Notes under the pieces: generated by a model
Seen by the model: only the letters and a program-made list of their open reading frames with translations
Told to the model about the DNA's origin: nothing
The model's database searches: none
Part shown: positions 1-7,715 of the stretch, piece by piece
Layout: each line of letters starts with the position of its first letter
How positions within the stretch are numbered: position 1 is the stretch's first letter
Assembly (NCBI RefSeq): GCF_014195655.1
Contig: NZ_JACICD010000004.1
Span: 434,001-498,000, forward strand
Reading direction: 5' to 3'
DNA from: Ancylobacter tetraedralis
GTDB lineage: Bacteria; Pseudomonadota; Alphaproteobacteria; Rhizobiales; Xanthobacteraceae
Length of the DNA stretch: 64,000 nt
Made by a program: the position numbers and the translations under genes

Positions 1-787
1 GGCGCGGGCAGGGGAAGAAGCCGTCGAGCTTCAGGTGCGGCTCGCCCTCGTCGAGCGTGACCTCGACGCCCTCCGTGACCCAGACGACCTTGCTCTCGGT
101 CTTCGACCAAAGCTCCCATACCGGCGCCTTTGGCTGCAGCGTGGCGCCACCGCGCTCGGCATCCGGGCGCCTGACAAAGGGCGCCGCGTCGAGATAGGCA
201 TCGCCCGACGTCTTCTCGAAGCGCCCCTTCATTTCCGCCGGCCCCAGCCAGCTGCGCCTGGCGGACCAGCCGGTCTCCTTCCACTTCCGCGCCGGCTCGC
301 TCAGGAAGTCCTTCCGGTCGACATGCTCGATGCAGATCCGCTCGCCGTCGTCGTCGCTTTCATAGCGGACCCAGAGGCAGCCACGGCCCGTCACAGCAAG
401 ATCGTCGCGCGCCAGGAGCATCGTGGAATTGATGTCGTCGAGGTCAAACGCCGTGACCGCGGCGCGCTCCAGAAGCTCGGACGCCACGCGATATGTCGGA
501 TTGCCGTCCTTGAAGCGCGGCACCACGACCGGAACAGGCGGACGCGAATAGATCGCCGGCGCCAGCACTTGGATATTCGCCCAGAACATCTGGAATTCGC
601 GGTCGCGGCTGTCCCCGGCGAGTTTCTTCAGATCGGCATAGAGCTTGTCGATCGCGTCGCACGTCTCCTGATACGGGCGGAACTTTCGCTCTGCCTCGGC
701 GATCATCTCCAGCCAGGCTTTCGATTCGCCGGTCGCGGGAGCGTACTGCTCGTCAGCCGGCGCAGCCTGCTCCTGCCGTTCATCCAT
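1..787 (-). CDS. Phage portal protein, N-terminal part (runs off the window)
   Basis: The reading frame starts at the ATG at 787-785 and is open to base 1, giving about 262 residues. Portal proteins form the ring at the head vertex through which DNA is packaged, and this one begins 2 bases past the large terminase stop, the usual terL-portal order. The N-terminus carries a charged helical stretch, then an ILAPAIYSRPPVPVV-like segment and an LLERA helix typical of the portal families of temperate alphaproteobacterial phages. Identification rests on gene order and general resemblance; the C-terminal half cannot be seen. Confidence 0.75.
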   Translation of the reverse strand, partial: MDERQEQAAPADEQYAPATGESKAWLEMIAEAERKFRPYQETCDAIDKLYADLKKLAGDSRDREFQMFWANIQVLAPAIYSRPPVPVVVPRFKDGNPTYRVASELLERAAVTAFDLDDINSTMLLARDDLAVTGRGCLWVRYESDDDGERICIEHVDRKDFLSEPARKWKETGWSARRSWLGPAEMKGRFEKTSGDAYLDAAPFVRRPDAERGGATLQPKAPVWELWSKTESKVVWVTEGVEVTLDEGEPHLKLDGFFPCPR

Positions 788-789
788 CG

Positions 790-2298
790 TCACATCCTTA
801 TCCGGCCGGCCGAGCGCCGGGTGTGTGGCATGGGCGCCAGCACCGTGCCGGGCGGGGCCACAGGCGGCGGGTCATTCGGGACCTTGCCCACCCAGGGGCG
901 CGACATGCAGGCGTATCGGGTCTCATCGGCCGCGTGATCCTCGGCTGTGGTGTCGAGGTCCTCGGGGCGATCCTGATCATGCTGCAGCGCCGGGATGGTG
1001 CGGATCGAGTGAATGCAGGTCGTGAAGAAGAACAGCATCGGTCGGCCATCTTCGTCACCGCGAAGCCGTGCGCTCATCTGGTCCCAACCGCCCATCGCTC
1101 CGCGGCCCGGCACCCGCTTGTTGTCACCCGGGCCAAACACCACGCCTTCGGCGGCCATGCGCTCGGCGATTGACGGCCCACTGGTCACCTGAAAGGCGCT
1201 TGGGTCGAGCACTCCATAAGTGATGCTCTCGCCCGGCTTCTCGCGCTCCTTGATGCCTTTCGCAACCGTCTCTGCATCCATCTTCAGGCCGACATTGGGA
1301 ATGAACACGCCGTCGGCGCCAGTCTTAATGCCGTACCACTCGCGGTATTTCACCAGCGCACCGCGCGGGATGATCGCGCCGTCGCCGGTCACCGTCGTCT
1401 CAGTAGCGACGGCGTACCAACCGATACAGAAAGGGCTGGCGCGCCCCCAGTCGCCGGCGCGGAATCGCGTCCAGTGGCGTGGGATCTCGAACGGCCGGAT
1501 GAAATGGCGCTCCGGGCGGATCAGGTCGAAGAAAGCACCCTCGACAATGTTCCAATCGCCATAGCGCATCGCGCGCACCAGGCTTTCGCTGCCCAGGCCA
1601 CTCAGCCGGAGTTCATAGCCGGGGTCCTGGAGCATCATGGACGGGTTATCGTTCAGCTGCGCCGGGATGTACTGGCGCAGCATCCCGCCCTCGCTGTCCG
1701 GCGCGCGGTAGATCTCCAGCGGCTGCGCGCGGTCGATGAAGGTCATCTTGACGAACTGATGCCCAACGCCGCCGGGGTTCGCGCCGCAGATGATGCGGGG
1801 AAACCGTTCCCGATACCGCTCCGGCACAGTGATGCCGACCATGCGGACGCGGTTTCGCAGGAACCGATAGATCTTGTCGGTGAAGTGCGTCAGCTCATCA
1901 ATCAGCAGGACGTGGATTTCCGCGCCCTGATACTTGAACCGGTCCTTTTCATCCTTGCAGTGGCAGAGATAGATCTTGCTGCCGTTCCAGAACCGGATCT
2001 CGTCCTCGACGATGCTCACGAACCCGCACCGCACCCAGCCCGCCAAGCGCTCGCGGAAGCCGCTCGGCCCTTCCATGTGGTTCTTCACCAGGTCGTCGCG
2101 AATGCGCCGGAACAGGTAGATCTGCAGGCCCGGAATCTCGGCGCACCACATGATCGCCGCCATGCGCATCAGGTGGCTCTTGCCGCCGCCTGCCGCGCCT
2201 CCATACAGGATCTCGGTCGCGAGGCTGTCGAAGGCTACCTGCTGCTTGGCGTGCAGGCTGATATACAGCTCCGCGTCAGCCGCCGCCATTCCCGCCAT
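790..2298 (-). CDS. Phage terminase large subunit (TerL)
   Basis: This 502-residue protein is the DNA-packaging motor: an N-terminal ATPase followed by a C-terminal nuclease. A Walker A loop (GGAAGGGKS, about residues 33-41) and a Walker B strand (VLLIDE, near residue 135) are visible. The nuclease half begins around FRAGDWGRASPF, and the motif DTTAEDHAADETRYACMSR near the C-terminus is characteristic of large terminases. The start overlaps the small subunit gene by 23 bases and the stop is followed 2 bases on by the portal start, which suggests coupled translation. Length is normal for the family and no disruption is seen, so the packaging module looks intact. Confidence 0.95.
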   Translation of the reverse strand: MAGMAAADAELYISLHAKQQVAFDSLATEILYGGAAGGGKSHLMRMAAIMWCAEIPGLQIYLFRRIRDDLVKNHMEGPSGFRERLAGWVRCGFVSIVEDEIRFWNGSKIYLCHCKDEKDRFKYQGAEIHVLLIDELTHFTDKIYRFLRNRVRMVGITVPERYRERFPRIICGANPGGVGHQFVKMTFIDRAQPLEIYRAPDSEGGMLRQYIPAQLNDNPSMMLQDPGYELRLSGLGSESLVRAMRYGDWNIVEGAFFDLIRPERHFIRPFEIPRHWTRFRAGDWGRASPFCIGWYAVATETTVTGDGAIIPRGALVKYREWYGIKTGADGVFIPNVGLKMDAETVAKGIKEREKPGESITYGVLDPSAFQVTSGPSIAERMAAEGVVFGPGDNKRVPGRGAMGGWDQMSARLRGDEDGRPMLFFFTTCIHSIRTIPALQHDQDRPEDLDTTAEDHAADETRYACMSRPWVGKVPNDPPPVAPPGTVLAPMPHTRRSAGRIRM

Positions 2299-2743
2299 TG
2301 AAGTTGATCACCGGCACCAGCGCGACGGGAATGGCACCACCATCCTTGCCGGCGTGCTCATGGCGATGCCGGTTCGAATAGGCATCGCCGCACTCCTTAG
2401 CCGCCTGCTCGTGCAGCTGGGCCGCCAAAGCCATGTTGCCCATGTTTTCGGCCTTCTCGGCCATGCGTTGCAGCGCGCGCAGCCGCACGGCGCGGTGCGA
2501 GATGGCGATCTTCGACGTGTCCTCGAGGAACTCCGCCCGCGTGGCCTCGAAGATCGCCTTCCAACGTTCCGCCAACGACGCGCCCGCGCGCTTGGTCGGG
2601 TCATAGCCCTCTACCGACTGGCGCGTGATCTGCTCACCGAATTCCTTCCTGACTGCGTCGACAACGACGGAAGGCGTGTCGAAGCACGCGAGGCTTTGCA
2701 CGATGAAGGTTTTCACCGCGTCGGACAGTTTGCCCTTTGCCAT
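2276..2743 (-). CDS. Phage terminase small subunit, DUF2280 type
   Basis: This 155-residue protein resembles the DUF2280 family, which sits directly before large terminase genes and is taken to be the DNA-recognition subunit. The N-terminus (KLSDAVKTFIVQSLACFDTP) fits a helix-turn-helix fold that would bind the packaging site. The middle is helical and likely mediates oligomerisation, and the C-terminus is glycine- and asparagine-rich. It overlaps the large subunit start by 23 bases. The function is inferred from family and position. Confidence 0.85.
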   Translation of the reverse strand: MAKGKLSDAVKTFIVQSLACFDTPSVVVDAVRKEFGEQITRQSVEGYDPTKRAGASLAERWKAIFEATRAEFLEDTSKIAISHRAVRLRALQRMAEKAENMGNMALAAQLHEQAAKECGDAYSNRHRHEHAGKDGGAIPVALVPVINFNGGNGGG

Positions 2744-2766
2744 GGCCGCGTCAGTCTCCGGTCAGG

Positions 2767-3390
2767 CTATGCGGCTCGCGCATGGCATGTGCCGCATATG
2801 CCTGCGATCGAGGTGGAAGCGATTTGCGGCGGCATCCTCGCGGCTTCCACGAGAGCGGCGACACCGGCGGCGCCCGCTCCATAGCGGCGGACGACACCGA
2901 CGAACTCCTCCACGTCGTGCCCACGAATGGCGAATGCCGGCGCTCCGGTCTGCCGGAACTTCGGCGCACCAAATGGGTCCCGCTCCTGTCCCGCGTGATA
3001 GAGCTCGTGCTCGATCAGGGCGCAGAACTCGGCATCGGTCATTTCAACCGCCGCCGCCGCATCTATTGTCACGATGAAATCCGGAACGTCGCCGAACCAT
3101 GCCGCGATCTGGGCTCTCGCACGCGCCTTCGCCCATCGCCCTGTCATGCCGGCCGGCTCGCCGAGCTCACACTGGCCGACGATGCGGCGACCGGCGCGGG
3201 CATTCGCGACATTGGTCCACAGGAAGCCCAGCGAGGCATGTTCGAGGTGGGCGTGATCCGGATTGGCGATGGCGCTGGCCGGTTCCACGAAGCAGGCGAG
3301 CGCCCATTCGGCCAGGTCACGCGAGGGGCGGAAGTCGTCGCCGACACCGTCCAGCATATCGTCCGGCGGAAGGGGGCGAACCAACATCAC
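2767..3390 (-). CDS. Putative phage metallopeptidase (HEXXH protein)
   Basis: This 207-residue protein carries a canonical zinc-protease motif, HELYH, at residues 128-132, within a helix that starts at EFCALIEHE. It resembles the putative phage metallopeptidase family found just upstream of terminase genes. There is no signal peptide, so it would act in the cytoplasm; the substrate is unknown. The gene ends 23 bases before the small terminase start and is co-directional with the packaging genes. Two adjacent ATG codons are possible starts; the first has a GGAG sequence about 9 bases upstream. Confidence 0.75.
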   Translation of the reverse strand: MMLVRPLPPDDMLDGVGDDFRPSRDLAEWALACFVEPASAIANPDHAHLEHASLGFLWTNVANARAGRRIVGQCELGEPAGMTGRWAKARARAQIAAWFGDVPDFIVTIDAAAAVEMTDAEFCALIEHELYHAGQERDPFGAPKFRQTGAPAFAIRGHDVEEFVGVVRRYGAGAAGVAALVEAARMPPQIASTSIAGICGTCHARAA

Positions 3391-3481
3391 GCAAACTCCG
3401 GGCAGCGGATCTCTTCACGCTGGCCGGAACCGCGCCGGGCGACACGAATTGACCTGGTACCCCTCACAGGAGTGCCACGTC

Positions 3482-3793
3482 ATGGATCACACCAACCACG
3501 TCCGACTTCTGCCGTCCGAACTCACGCCTGACACGCTCAGCGGCGTCACCATCTACGGTCCGGGGGACGAGAAGATTGGGCATGTATCTCACCTCCACGG
3601 TGCCAGACCGAACTCAAGCGTCGTCGTAGACGTCGGCGGGTTCCTGAGCATCGGCGCAAAGCCGGTCGCCCTGCCGATCCAAGACCTCGATTTCATGAGG
3701 GACGAATCCGGTGTGGTCCATGGCGTCACTCGCTGGACGAAGGACCAGCTCAAAGAGCTCCCCGAGCACACCGAAGAGTCGTTTCCTGGCTGA
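3482..3793 (+). CDS. PRC-barrel domain protein
   Basis: This 103-residue protein has a PRC-barrel-like core: GVTIYGPGDEKIGHVSHL, followed by a strand pair ending in VVVDVGGFLSIGAKPVALP. PRC-barrels are small RNA- or protein-binding folds; in alphaproteobacteria many stand-alone copies have no known role. The start at 3482 is preceded by CAGGAG about 10 bases upstream. The gene runs against the surrounding phage genes and diverges from the metallopeptidase, so it looks like an added cargo gene rather than a structural phage gene. A GC-rich hairpin follows the stop at roughly 3800-3830. Confidence 0.75.
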   Translation: MDHTNHVRLLPSELTPDTLSGVTIYGPGDEKIGHVSHLHGARPNSSVVVDVGGFLSIGAKPVALPIQDLDFMRDESGVVHGVTRWTKDQLKELPEHTEESFPG

Positions 3794-3987
3794 CGACGCC
3801 GCGCGCGCAGTCCCTCGGCTGCGGGCGCGCACCCACTCCGCCTTGGACCTTCCGCGTCTGGCAAGCGAGACACTGACCATGGCCAGATCCCTTGGTCGGC
3901 GCAGTCGGCTCGCCTCAACAGCTAAATGACCTTGCCCAGCGTCTCGAGCTAAATTACGCTCACACCGATTACTTGGGGAGCGGAACA

Positions 3988-4611
3988 ATGAACAGCTATG
4001 CGATAGCAGCTACGCTTGCGATTAGTTTATTAGCAGGATCGGCTTACCCGTCGAACGCCCAATTTCGGCCCACTCAGACAACAACATCTAATATACCAAT
4101 CACATCGCAAACAATAAGCAACACCATAAAGTGCGAAGTTGGTGAATTTGCAAAGCAGATAAATCCAAAGAATCTTACCGCAGCAAAATTAAAAGTATCA
4201 ATTTCTATTATATCTAAGAGTAAATCCGAGATATCAGCGAGCGCATTCGTTAAACTGTTTAGCTTTCTGGACACCGGAGCGCAGACAGATCGATCTGTCG
4301 AGAATACGCTCTCGCTCGAGGGCGTCACATATAACATTCACCCAGACAATGCCGCAGGAAATTGCCATAAGAGAGATAGGGTACCTGGCGGTCTTGGCAT
4401 ATTGGCGTGCCTAAACGCTCAGAAAGCGACCTACCTTGATGCGGCCGAAGGAGCTGGCAGCGTCAAATGCCAAACAGATATCGTTGCCAAGGTGCTGGCG
4501 TCCGCTGGCGGTTCGACGCCTATTTGGTCCATTACAGTGACGCCGAAAGCGTCCTTCACCCGGACCGGGGCCTTCACCGTCACCACCGTAGCCCCGCCAC
4601 CAGCGAAATAG
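3988..4611 (+). CDS. Hypothetical exported protein in AT-rich cargo
   Basis: The product is 207 residues. The start at 3988 has GGGGAG about 8 bases upstream. Residues 1-24 look like a signal peptide (IAATLAISLLAGSAYPSNA), so the protein is probably periplasmic or secreted. The mature part has a polar N-terminus, a middle rich in S, K and I, several cysteines that could pair, and a strand-rich C-terminus ending in a proline run. The first half is markedly AT-rich with codons such as TTA, ATA and AAA that the neighbours avoid, a sign of recent transfer. No family was recognised. Confidence 0.65.
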   Translation: MNSYAIAATLAISLLAGSAYPSNAQFRPTQTTTSNIPITSQTISNTIKCEVGEFAKQINPKNLTAAKLKVSISIISKSKSEISASAFVKLFSFLDTGAQTDRSVENTLSLEGVTYNIHPDNAAGNCHKRDRVPGGLGILACLNAQKATYLDAAEGAGSVKCQTDIVAKVLASAGGSTPIWSITVTPKASFTRTGAFTVTTVAPPPAK

Positions 4612-4618
4612 GTGAACA

Positions 4619-4828
4619 ATGGGGATTGTGTTGATTGCTACGGTATTCGAGGCTCGTCCCCCAACGGGGCCCGGAGGCGCAGCGGCGCCTCCCGTGCTTC
4701 GACAGTCATATTCTTATGAATTCAGCACCTCAGCCGAGGCTGTTCAGGCCGGGAACTCTATAGCGAACCTATATGCCAACTCAGGGGCGCCGTACTATGT
4801 GCGATGGGGTACCTTTTCACGCACCTAG
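4619..4828 (+). CDS. Short ORF after the exported protein, doubtful
   Basis: This 69-codon frame starts 7 bases after the exported protein stop and could be translated by reinitiation. It has no strong ribosome binding site. The C-terminal part (YEFSTSAEAVQAGNSIANLY) is polar and alpha-helical in character and reads like real protein. There is no recognisable domain or signal peptide. It could be a second cargo gene or a chance frame. Confidence 0.35.
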   Translation: MGIVLIATVFEARPPTGPGGAAAPPVLRQSYSYEFSTSAEAVQAGNSIANLYANSGAPYYVRWGTFSRT

Positions 4829-5435
4829 CGCGAGTTCGGCCAGGGCCTTGCGGCCCGACCGCTCGACCTTGAATTCGATCATGACGCCTCGCGCGTGGAT
4901 GGAAGACCGGCACACCTCGCCGCGACGGGTCTGGCTCCGCGTCGAGGGTCATGGGCGTGCCGGAAAGGTGGTCAGGCGATCGAAGCGTGTCGTCGCTTTC
5001 GGCCTGAAAAGTGAAGTGTGCCGCTGTTCCCGGCAGCATGTGCGCTGCTGGTGGGGCTTCGGGCTTGCCACGACGCTGATGCGCCGTTCTGCCGCTCGCG
5101 GCTCTCCCCGCTGGAATAGTGCCAGCCGTGCCTTCCGACCGCGTTGATCCCGTGCCCCCTGTTCCGTTTTCAGGATAGGGTTGACCGCTCTCCCGAGCTT
5201 CCGGCGCGTCCCCGCTCCCCACGCTGGCGTTAGCGGGCCATCTCGTTGCCACTCTCAAGCACTCGAAAGAGATTTGAGAGCGGCGAATTGTCGGGCTTGT
5301 AGCCGTCATCAGACGCGCCGTCGCCCGCCGGCTTCGTGGTTTCGCAACGCCCCCTCGCTCAAGCCGGAAGAGCAGCGCGCTAGGCGGGATCGCCCCCGCC
5401 AGTGATATGGCGGGCCGAAGCCCGCCGCTGGAAAC
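4829..5435. other. Stretch with no confident gene
   Basis: No intact gene could be supported over these 607 bases, although the flanking phage genes run leftward and a gene would be expected. The minus strand contains protein-like pieces in different frames, for example one ending PLSNLFRVLESGNEMAR with a stop near 5236, and a short one starting at an ATG near 4888 reading MIEFKVERSGRKALAEL before a stop near 4826. None has a good start and a full length. The stretch may be a decayed gene or genes, or very small unknown genes. Confidence 0.5.
5409..5426 (-). terminator. Stem-loop after the 5436-5633 gene
   Basis: A perfect 7-bp GC stem (GGCGGGC / GCCCGCC) closes a 4-base loop, which reads TTCG on the minus strand. 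It starts 10 bases after the stop of the leftward gene. There is no T-run, so it may be a processing or rho-associated hairpin rather than a classical terminator. Confidence 0.5.
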
Positions 5436-5633
5436 TCAGCCGGCGCTCGGCGCCTTAGCGTATTCCTGGACCTCGTGGACATGGAGATCCATGCCGCTGT
5501 GAACGTAGAAGGTCCGCTCGGTGTTCGGCTCCACGCGTTCCGGCCCGGCGAGCGCCTCGCCCGTCTTCGGATCCTTGCGCGTGACATCCACCGGCCAGCC
5601 ATGGTTGGCCTTCACGACAACGCTGGTCGTCAT
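5436..5633 (-). CDS. Small hypothetical phage protein
   Basis: This 65-residue protein starts at an ATG with an AGAGGAG ribosome binding site 5 bases upstream. It begins MTTSVVVKANHGWPVDV and contains PNTERTFYVHSGMDLHVHEV, which suggests a small beta-sandwich. Charge is balanced and there is no signal or membrane segment. Its position, orientation and good start argue that it is real. No function was recognised. Confidence 0.7.
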   Translation of the reverse strand: MTTSVVVKANHGWPVDVTRKDPKTGEALAGPERVEPNTERTFYVHSGMDLHVHEVQEYAKAPSAG

Positions 5634-5806
5634 GTCATCTCCTCTGCGATGTTCTGAAGGCGAGGCTGCCGCGCCGATCTGGCCTCGCCGGACCGGCGGC
5701 GACGCGTGACACCACACGTCCTATTCGTGACAGAGCTTATCGAAAGTGTGACGCAAGAGGTTGCTCACCCTAATAACCAAAGCTGAGTCTTGTGCTTGGA
5801 CAGGAT

Positions 5807-5890
5807 CTTAAGTGGTGCTTGGGGAGCGCCGCTTGGCGGCGCGCTCCCTTAAGTCCGAAGCGCTGGGACTTAAGTCGTGCACTGAGTGCA
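5807..5890. repeat. Cluster of short palindromes (three CTTAAGT boxes, GC hairpin, TGCACT dyad)
   Basis: CTTAAGT occurs at 5807-5813, 5848-5854 and 5869-5875. The first two flank a strong GC hairpin at 5822-5848 (GGGAGCGC paired with GCGCTCCC). Close after the third is TGCACT-G-AGTGCA at about 5878-5890. Such a density of dyads in 85 bases is unusual for this GC-rich DNA and could mark a regulatory site, a terminator or a recombination scar. Confidence 0.45.
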
Positions 5891-5894
5891 GCTC

Positions 5895-6119
5895 TCACCG
5901 TTGCCGCACGAAGAGAAGCCCGGAAAAGTGACATCCGTCAACTGCCTGCACGGCCGAGGACGTGCCTCTGGGTGCCGCCATTACCTCCAGCGCGTTAAAC
6001 GCATTGCAGAGCTCTTCCAAGGCGTTACCCAGAAGGTCGAGCCGTTCAATTACGGGTCGCTTAAAAAAGTGTGGATGGGGCTTGACGAGTTTCGCTGCCC
6101 GAGCCGTTCCGGCTGGATT
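5895..6119 (-). pseudogene. Start-less protein-like frame, possible gene remnant
   Basis: Between a stop at 6122-6120 and a stop at 5897-5895 lies a 74-codon open frame without an ATG, GTG or TTG near its beginning. Its middle reads VIERLDLLGNALEELCNAF, a convincing amphipathic helix pattern. An in-frame ATG at 5981 would give only about 28 residues. It could be the 3' part of a gene truncated by deletion. The opposite strand is also open here, so this is tentative. Confidence 0.25.
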
Positions 6120-6248
6120 TCAGCCTACGCGCGACCGCCCATCACAGGCAGCGGCAAGCCCCGTTTCGAGGGAGCGTCCGGACTGTGATGCCGTCCCGGC
6201 AGCGCCGAGGCGGCATATCCGTCTCGGCTCTCCTGCGACCGGCGAGCC

Positions 6249-6629
6249 TCATCCGCGGCCTGCGAGAGCCGCAACGCGCCGCAGGACGGCGAGCGCCTCA
6301 GGCGCGCTCTCTTCCGCGTCGGCGACGCCCTCGAGCAACTTGGCGACACCGAGCTCGACCAGCGCCCCTAAACCTGCCGGCGACGTCGGCACAACCGTCA
6401 TGACGGCGTCTTCGACCCGATGTTGCACCGCCCGAAGCTTGGCGAGCAGCTCGCACTCGTCCGGGCCGATCTGTCCGGCGGCGACAAGGGCGCTGGCGCG
6501 GTCCGCCCTCTGCCAGTCGCGGACCAACGCGCATATCGCGTTGCGATCGTCGGCAATCGCTACCTCGGCCGGCTCATACTGCGCGCTGTCATCCCAGCAC
6601 CCGTAGACCCTCTCATAGATATCGCTCAT
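6249..6629 (-). CDS. Hypothetical phage protein
   Basis: The product is 126 residues and acidic at the N-terminus (MSDIYERVYGCWDDSAQYEP). The start at 6629 is preceded by GGGAGG about 5 bases upstream, better than the in-frame ATG further up. The rest looks like an all-helical, alanine- and leucine-rich fold with no membrane or signal segment. It lies downstream of the repeat array and is co-directional with the early operon. No family was recognised. Confidence 0.65.
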   Translation of the reverse strand: MSDIYERVYGCWDDSAQYEPAEVAIADDRNAICALVRDWQRADRASALVAAGQIGPDECELLAKLRAVQHRVEDAVMTVVPTSPAGLGALVELGVAKLLEGVADAEESAPEALAVLRRVAALAGRG

Positions 6630-6785
6630 CTGTGCCTCCCTCACATGTGCTCGTCGGGCGGGCGCCTGGGCGCTGCCGGTTTGGGGTTAGGTGGTCGTGG
6701 TGTGCAAGCCGGGGCGCGAAGCGCCGGCCCTATTAGCCAAGCGTCCCGGGAGAAATGCGCGCTCCCATCCAAGATCTATAGAGAT

Positions 6786-6893
6786 GTGGGGTAAAACGCA
6801 CTTCGCTGGTGTGGGGTAAAACGCACCATGATCAGGCCCCGAGATGGCACTTTTGGTGCATAAAACGCACTACTTTGGTGCGCTTTACCACAC
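6786..6893. repeat. Iteron-like array: four copies of a 16-bp repeat
   Basis: GTGGGGTAAAACGCAC occurs exactly at 6786-6801 and 6811-6826, a 25-base period. A third, degenerate copy at 6855-6870 keeps the TAAAACGCAC half. A fourth at 6878-6893 is inverted (on the minus strand GTGTGGTAAAGCGCAC, 14 of 16 matching). The array lies just past the 3' end of the winged-helix replication-like gene (6907-7416). The layout fits either an origin bound by that protein or an operator. A GC-rich imperfect hairpin near 6708-6730 lies beyond it. Confidence 0.75.
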
Positions 6894-6906
6894 TGGTAAC
6901 GTGGAC

Positions 6907-7416
6907 CTATGAGGCCAGACGGGCACGACGCTCAACCGCCCTGGGCGGATCGACCGCAGCCCGAGCAGAGCGCGCCAGAGCGCGCGCGTTCTCCTCGCTG
7001 ACGATCTCCCGCCACTCGTTGGTTGCCGGACCATCCTTCGACCACGCGAAGGTGAGGCGGAATCTGTTGGGCTGCCGAAACTCGCCATTGCCCGCTCCGC
7101 CCTGTCTGACACGAACGAAGCCGAGGGCTTCCAACTCGCGAATCGCGGGCTTGATGGCGTGTCGGTCTATCCCGTGCCGCATGAAATCCGCATGCGTACA
7201 GATGAGCCCGCCATTCTCGTTGCCCGCGTGCTGGGAGTGCTCGATCATGAGTCGGTCAAGCACCTGACGCGCCGCCCGCGAAAGCTCCCGGTGGGCGGGT
7301 GAGAGCAGCATCTCGGTCGGAACAGCGATGAACGGGCCCTCAAGCTTCTGCCATTTGGGACGCTTCATCCGGCCGGTAGCGCGGCCCGTGGCGTCGGTCC
7401 TCTGGAACGCCGTCAT
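6907..7416 (-). CDS. Winged-helix replication-like protein
   Basis: The product is 169 residues. The ATG at 7416 overlaps the stop of the DUF6074 gene by ATGA. After a short basic N-terminus comes KWQKLEGPFIAVPTEMLLSP, then helices around LSRAARQVLDRLMIEH and a winged-helix pattern in CTHADFMRHGIDRHAI and ALGFVRVRQGG, ending in a strand FRLTFAW. This layout is shared with small helix-turn-helix proteins of integrated elements in Rhizobiales, sometimes compared with plasmid or phage replication initiators. The C-terminus is basic and arginine-rich. The repeat array next to its 3' end is a likely target. A repressor role is an alternative. Confidence 0.65.
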   Translation of the reverse strand: MTAFQRTDATGRATGRMKRPKWQKLEGPFIAVPTEMLLSPAHRELSRAARQVLDRLMIEHSQHAGNENGGLICTHADFMRHGIDRHAIKPAIRELEALGFVRVRQGGAGNGEFRQPNRFRLTFAWSKDGPATNEWREIVSEENARALARSARAAVDPPRAVERRARLAS

Positions 7417-7715
7417 GCGGCGCCGCCTGAGCTGTCGATCGCGCGGAGCCGCGCATAGTGAGCCCGGACAGCGCATTCCAGGCGCGCCAGATGTTGGCGG
7501 ACTTGCTCGACTTCACATCCCAATCTCAGCAGACGCTCTCCCACCGAGGCGAGAAGGCGCTGCAGGTGGGCCTCTGCCTTGCTTGGGTGAAACTCAATCA
7601 TCCGCCGAGCGTTCCGCTCCACAAGATCGCGGCGGCGTTCCGGGGGGAATACGAGGACGCGCGGCGGTGGCCGCCAGCGGAACAACGGCAGGTCGCCATC
7701 CCGATCGGCGTTCAT
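7413..7715 (-). CDS. DUF6074 family protein
   Basis: The product is 100 residues starting MNADRDGDLPLFRWRPPP. A proline/arginine segment (PRVLVFPPERRRDLVER) precedes two long helices ending in CAVRAHYARLRAI, the layout of DUF6074 proteins, which are common in Hyphomicrobiales mobile elements and have no known function. Its ATG shares ATGA with the stop of the PC4-like gene, and its own stop shares ATGA with the next start, so it sits in the middle of a translationally coupled chain. Confidence 0.75.
   Translation of the reverse strand: MNADRDGDLPLFRWRPPPRVLVFPPERRRDLVERNARRMIEFHPSKAEAHLQRLLASVGERLLRLGCEVEQVRQHLARLECAVRAHYARLRAIDSSGGAA

Larger units (their letters stand above)
5634..6248. other. 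Gene-poor stretch with dyad symmetries
   Basis: No gene with a proper start was found over these 615 bases. What it does hold is a cluster of palindromes between about 5807 and 5890 and a start-less protein-like frame on the minus strand from 6119 to 5895; both are listed separately. The rest, including 5650-5790 and 6125-6248, shows nothing that can be supported. Confidence 0.5.

Noticed and set aside
4758-5309. A 183-codon frame on the minus strand
   Set aside because: It runs into the antisense of the short rightward ORF, its C-terminal part is arginine-rich and shadow-like, and it has no domain. Parts may be remnants, as noted in the finding for 4829-5435.
5335-5405. Possible tRNA gene (GCCGGAAGAGCAGCGCGCT stretch)
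   Set aside because: No T-loop GGTTCGA-like sequence, no acceptor stem pairing and no plausible anticodon arm.
5886-6188. A 100-codon rightward frame
   Set aside because: It runs against the direction of the nearby phage genes and has no ribosome binding site or family; the opposite strand is equally open.
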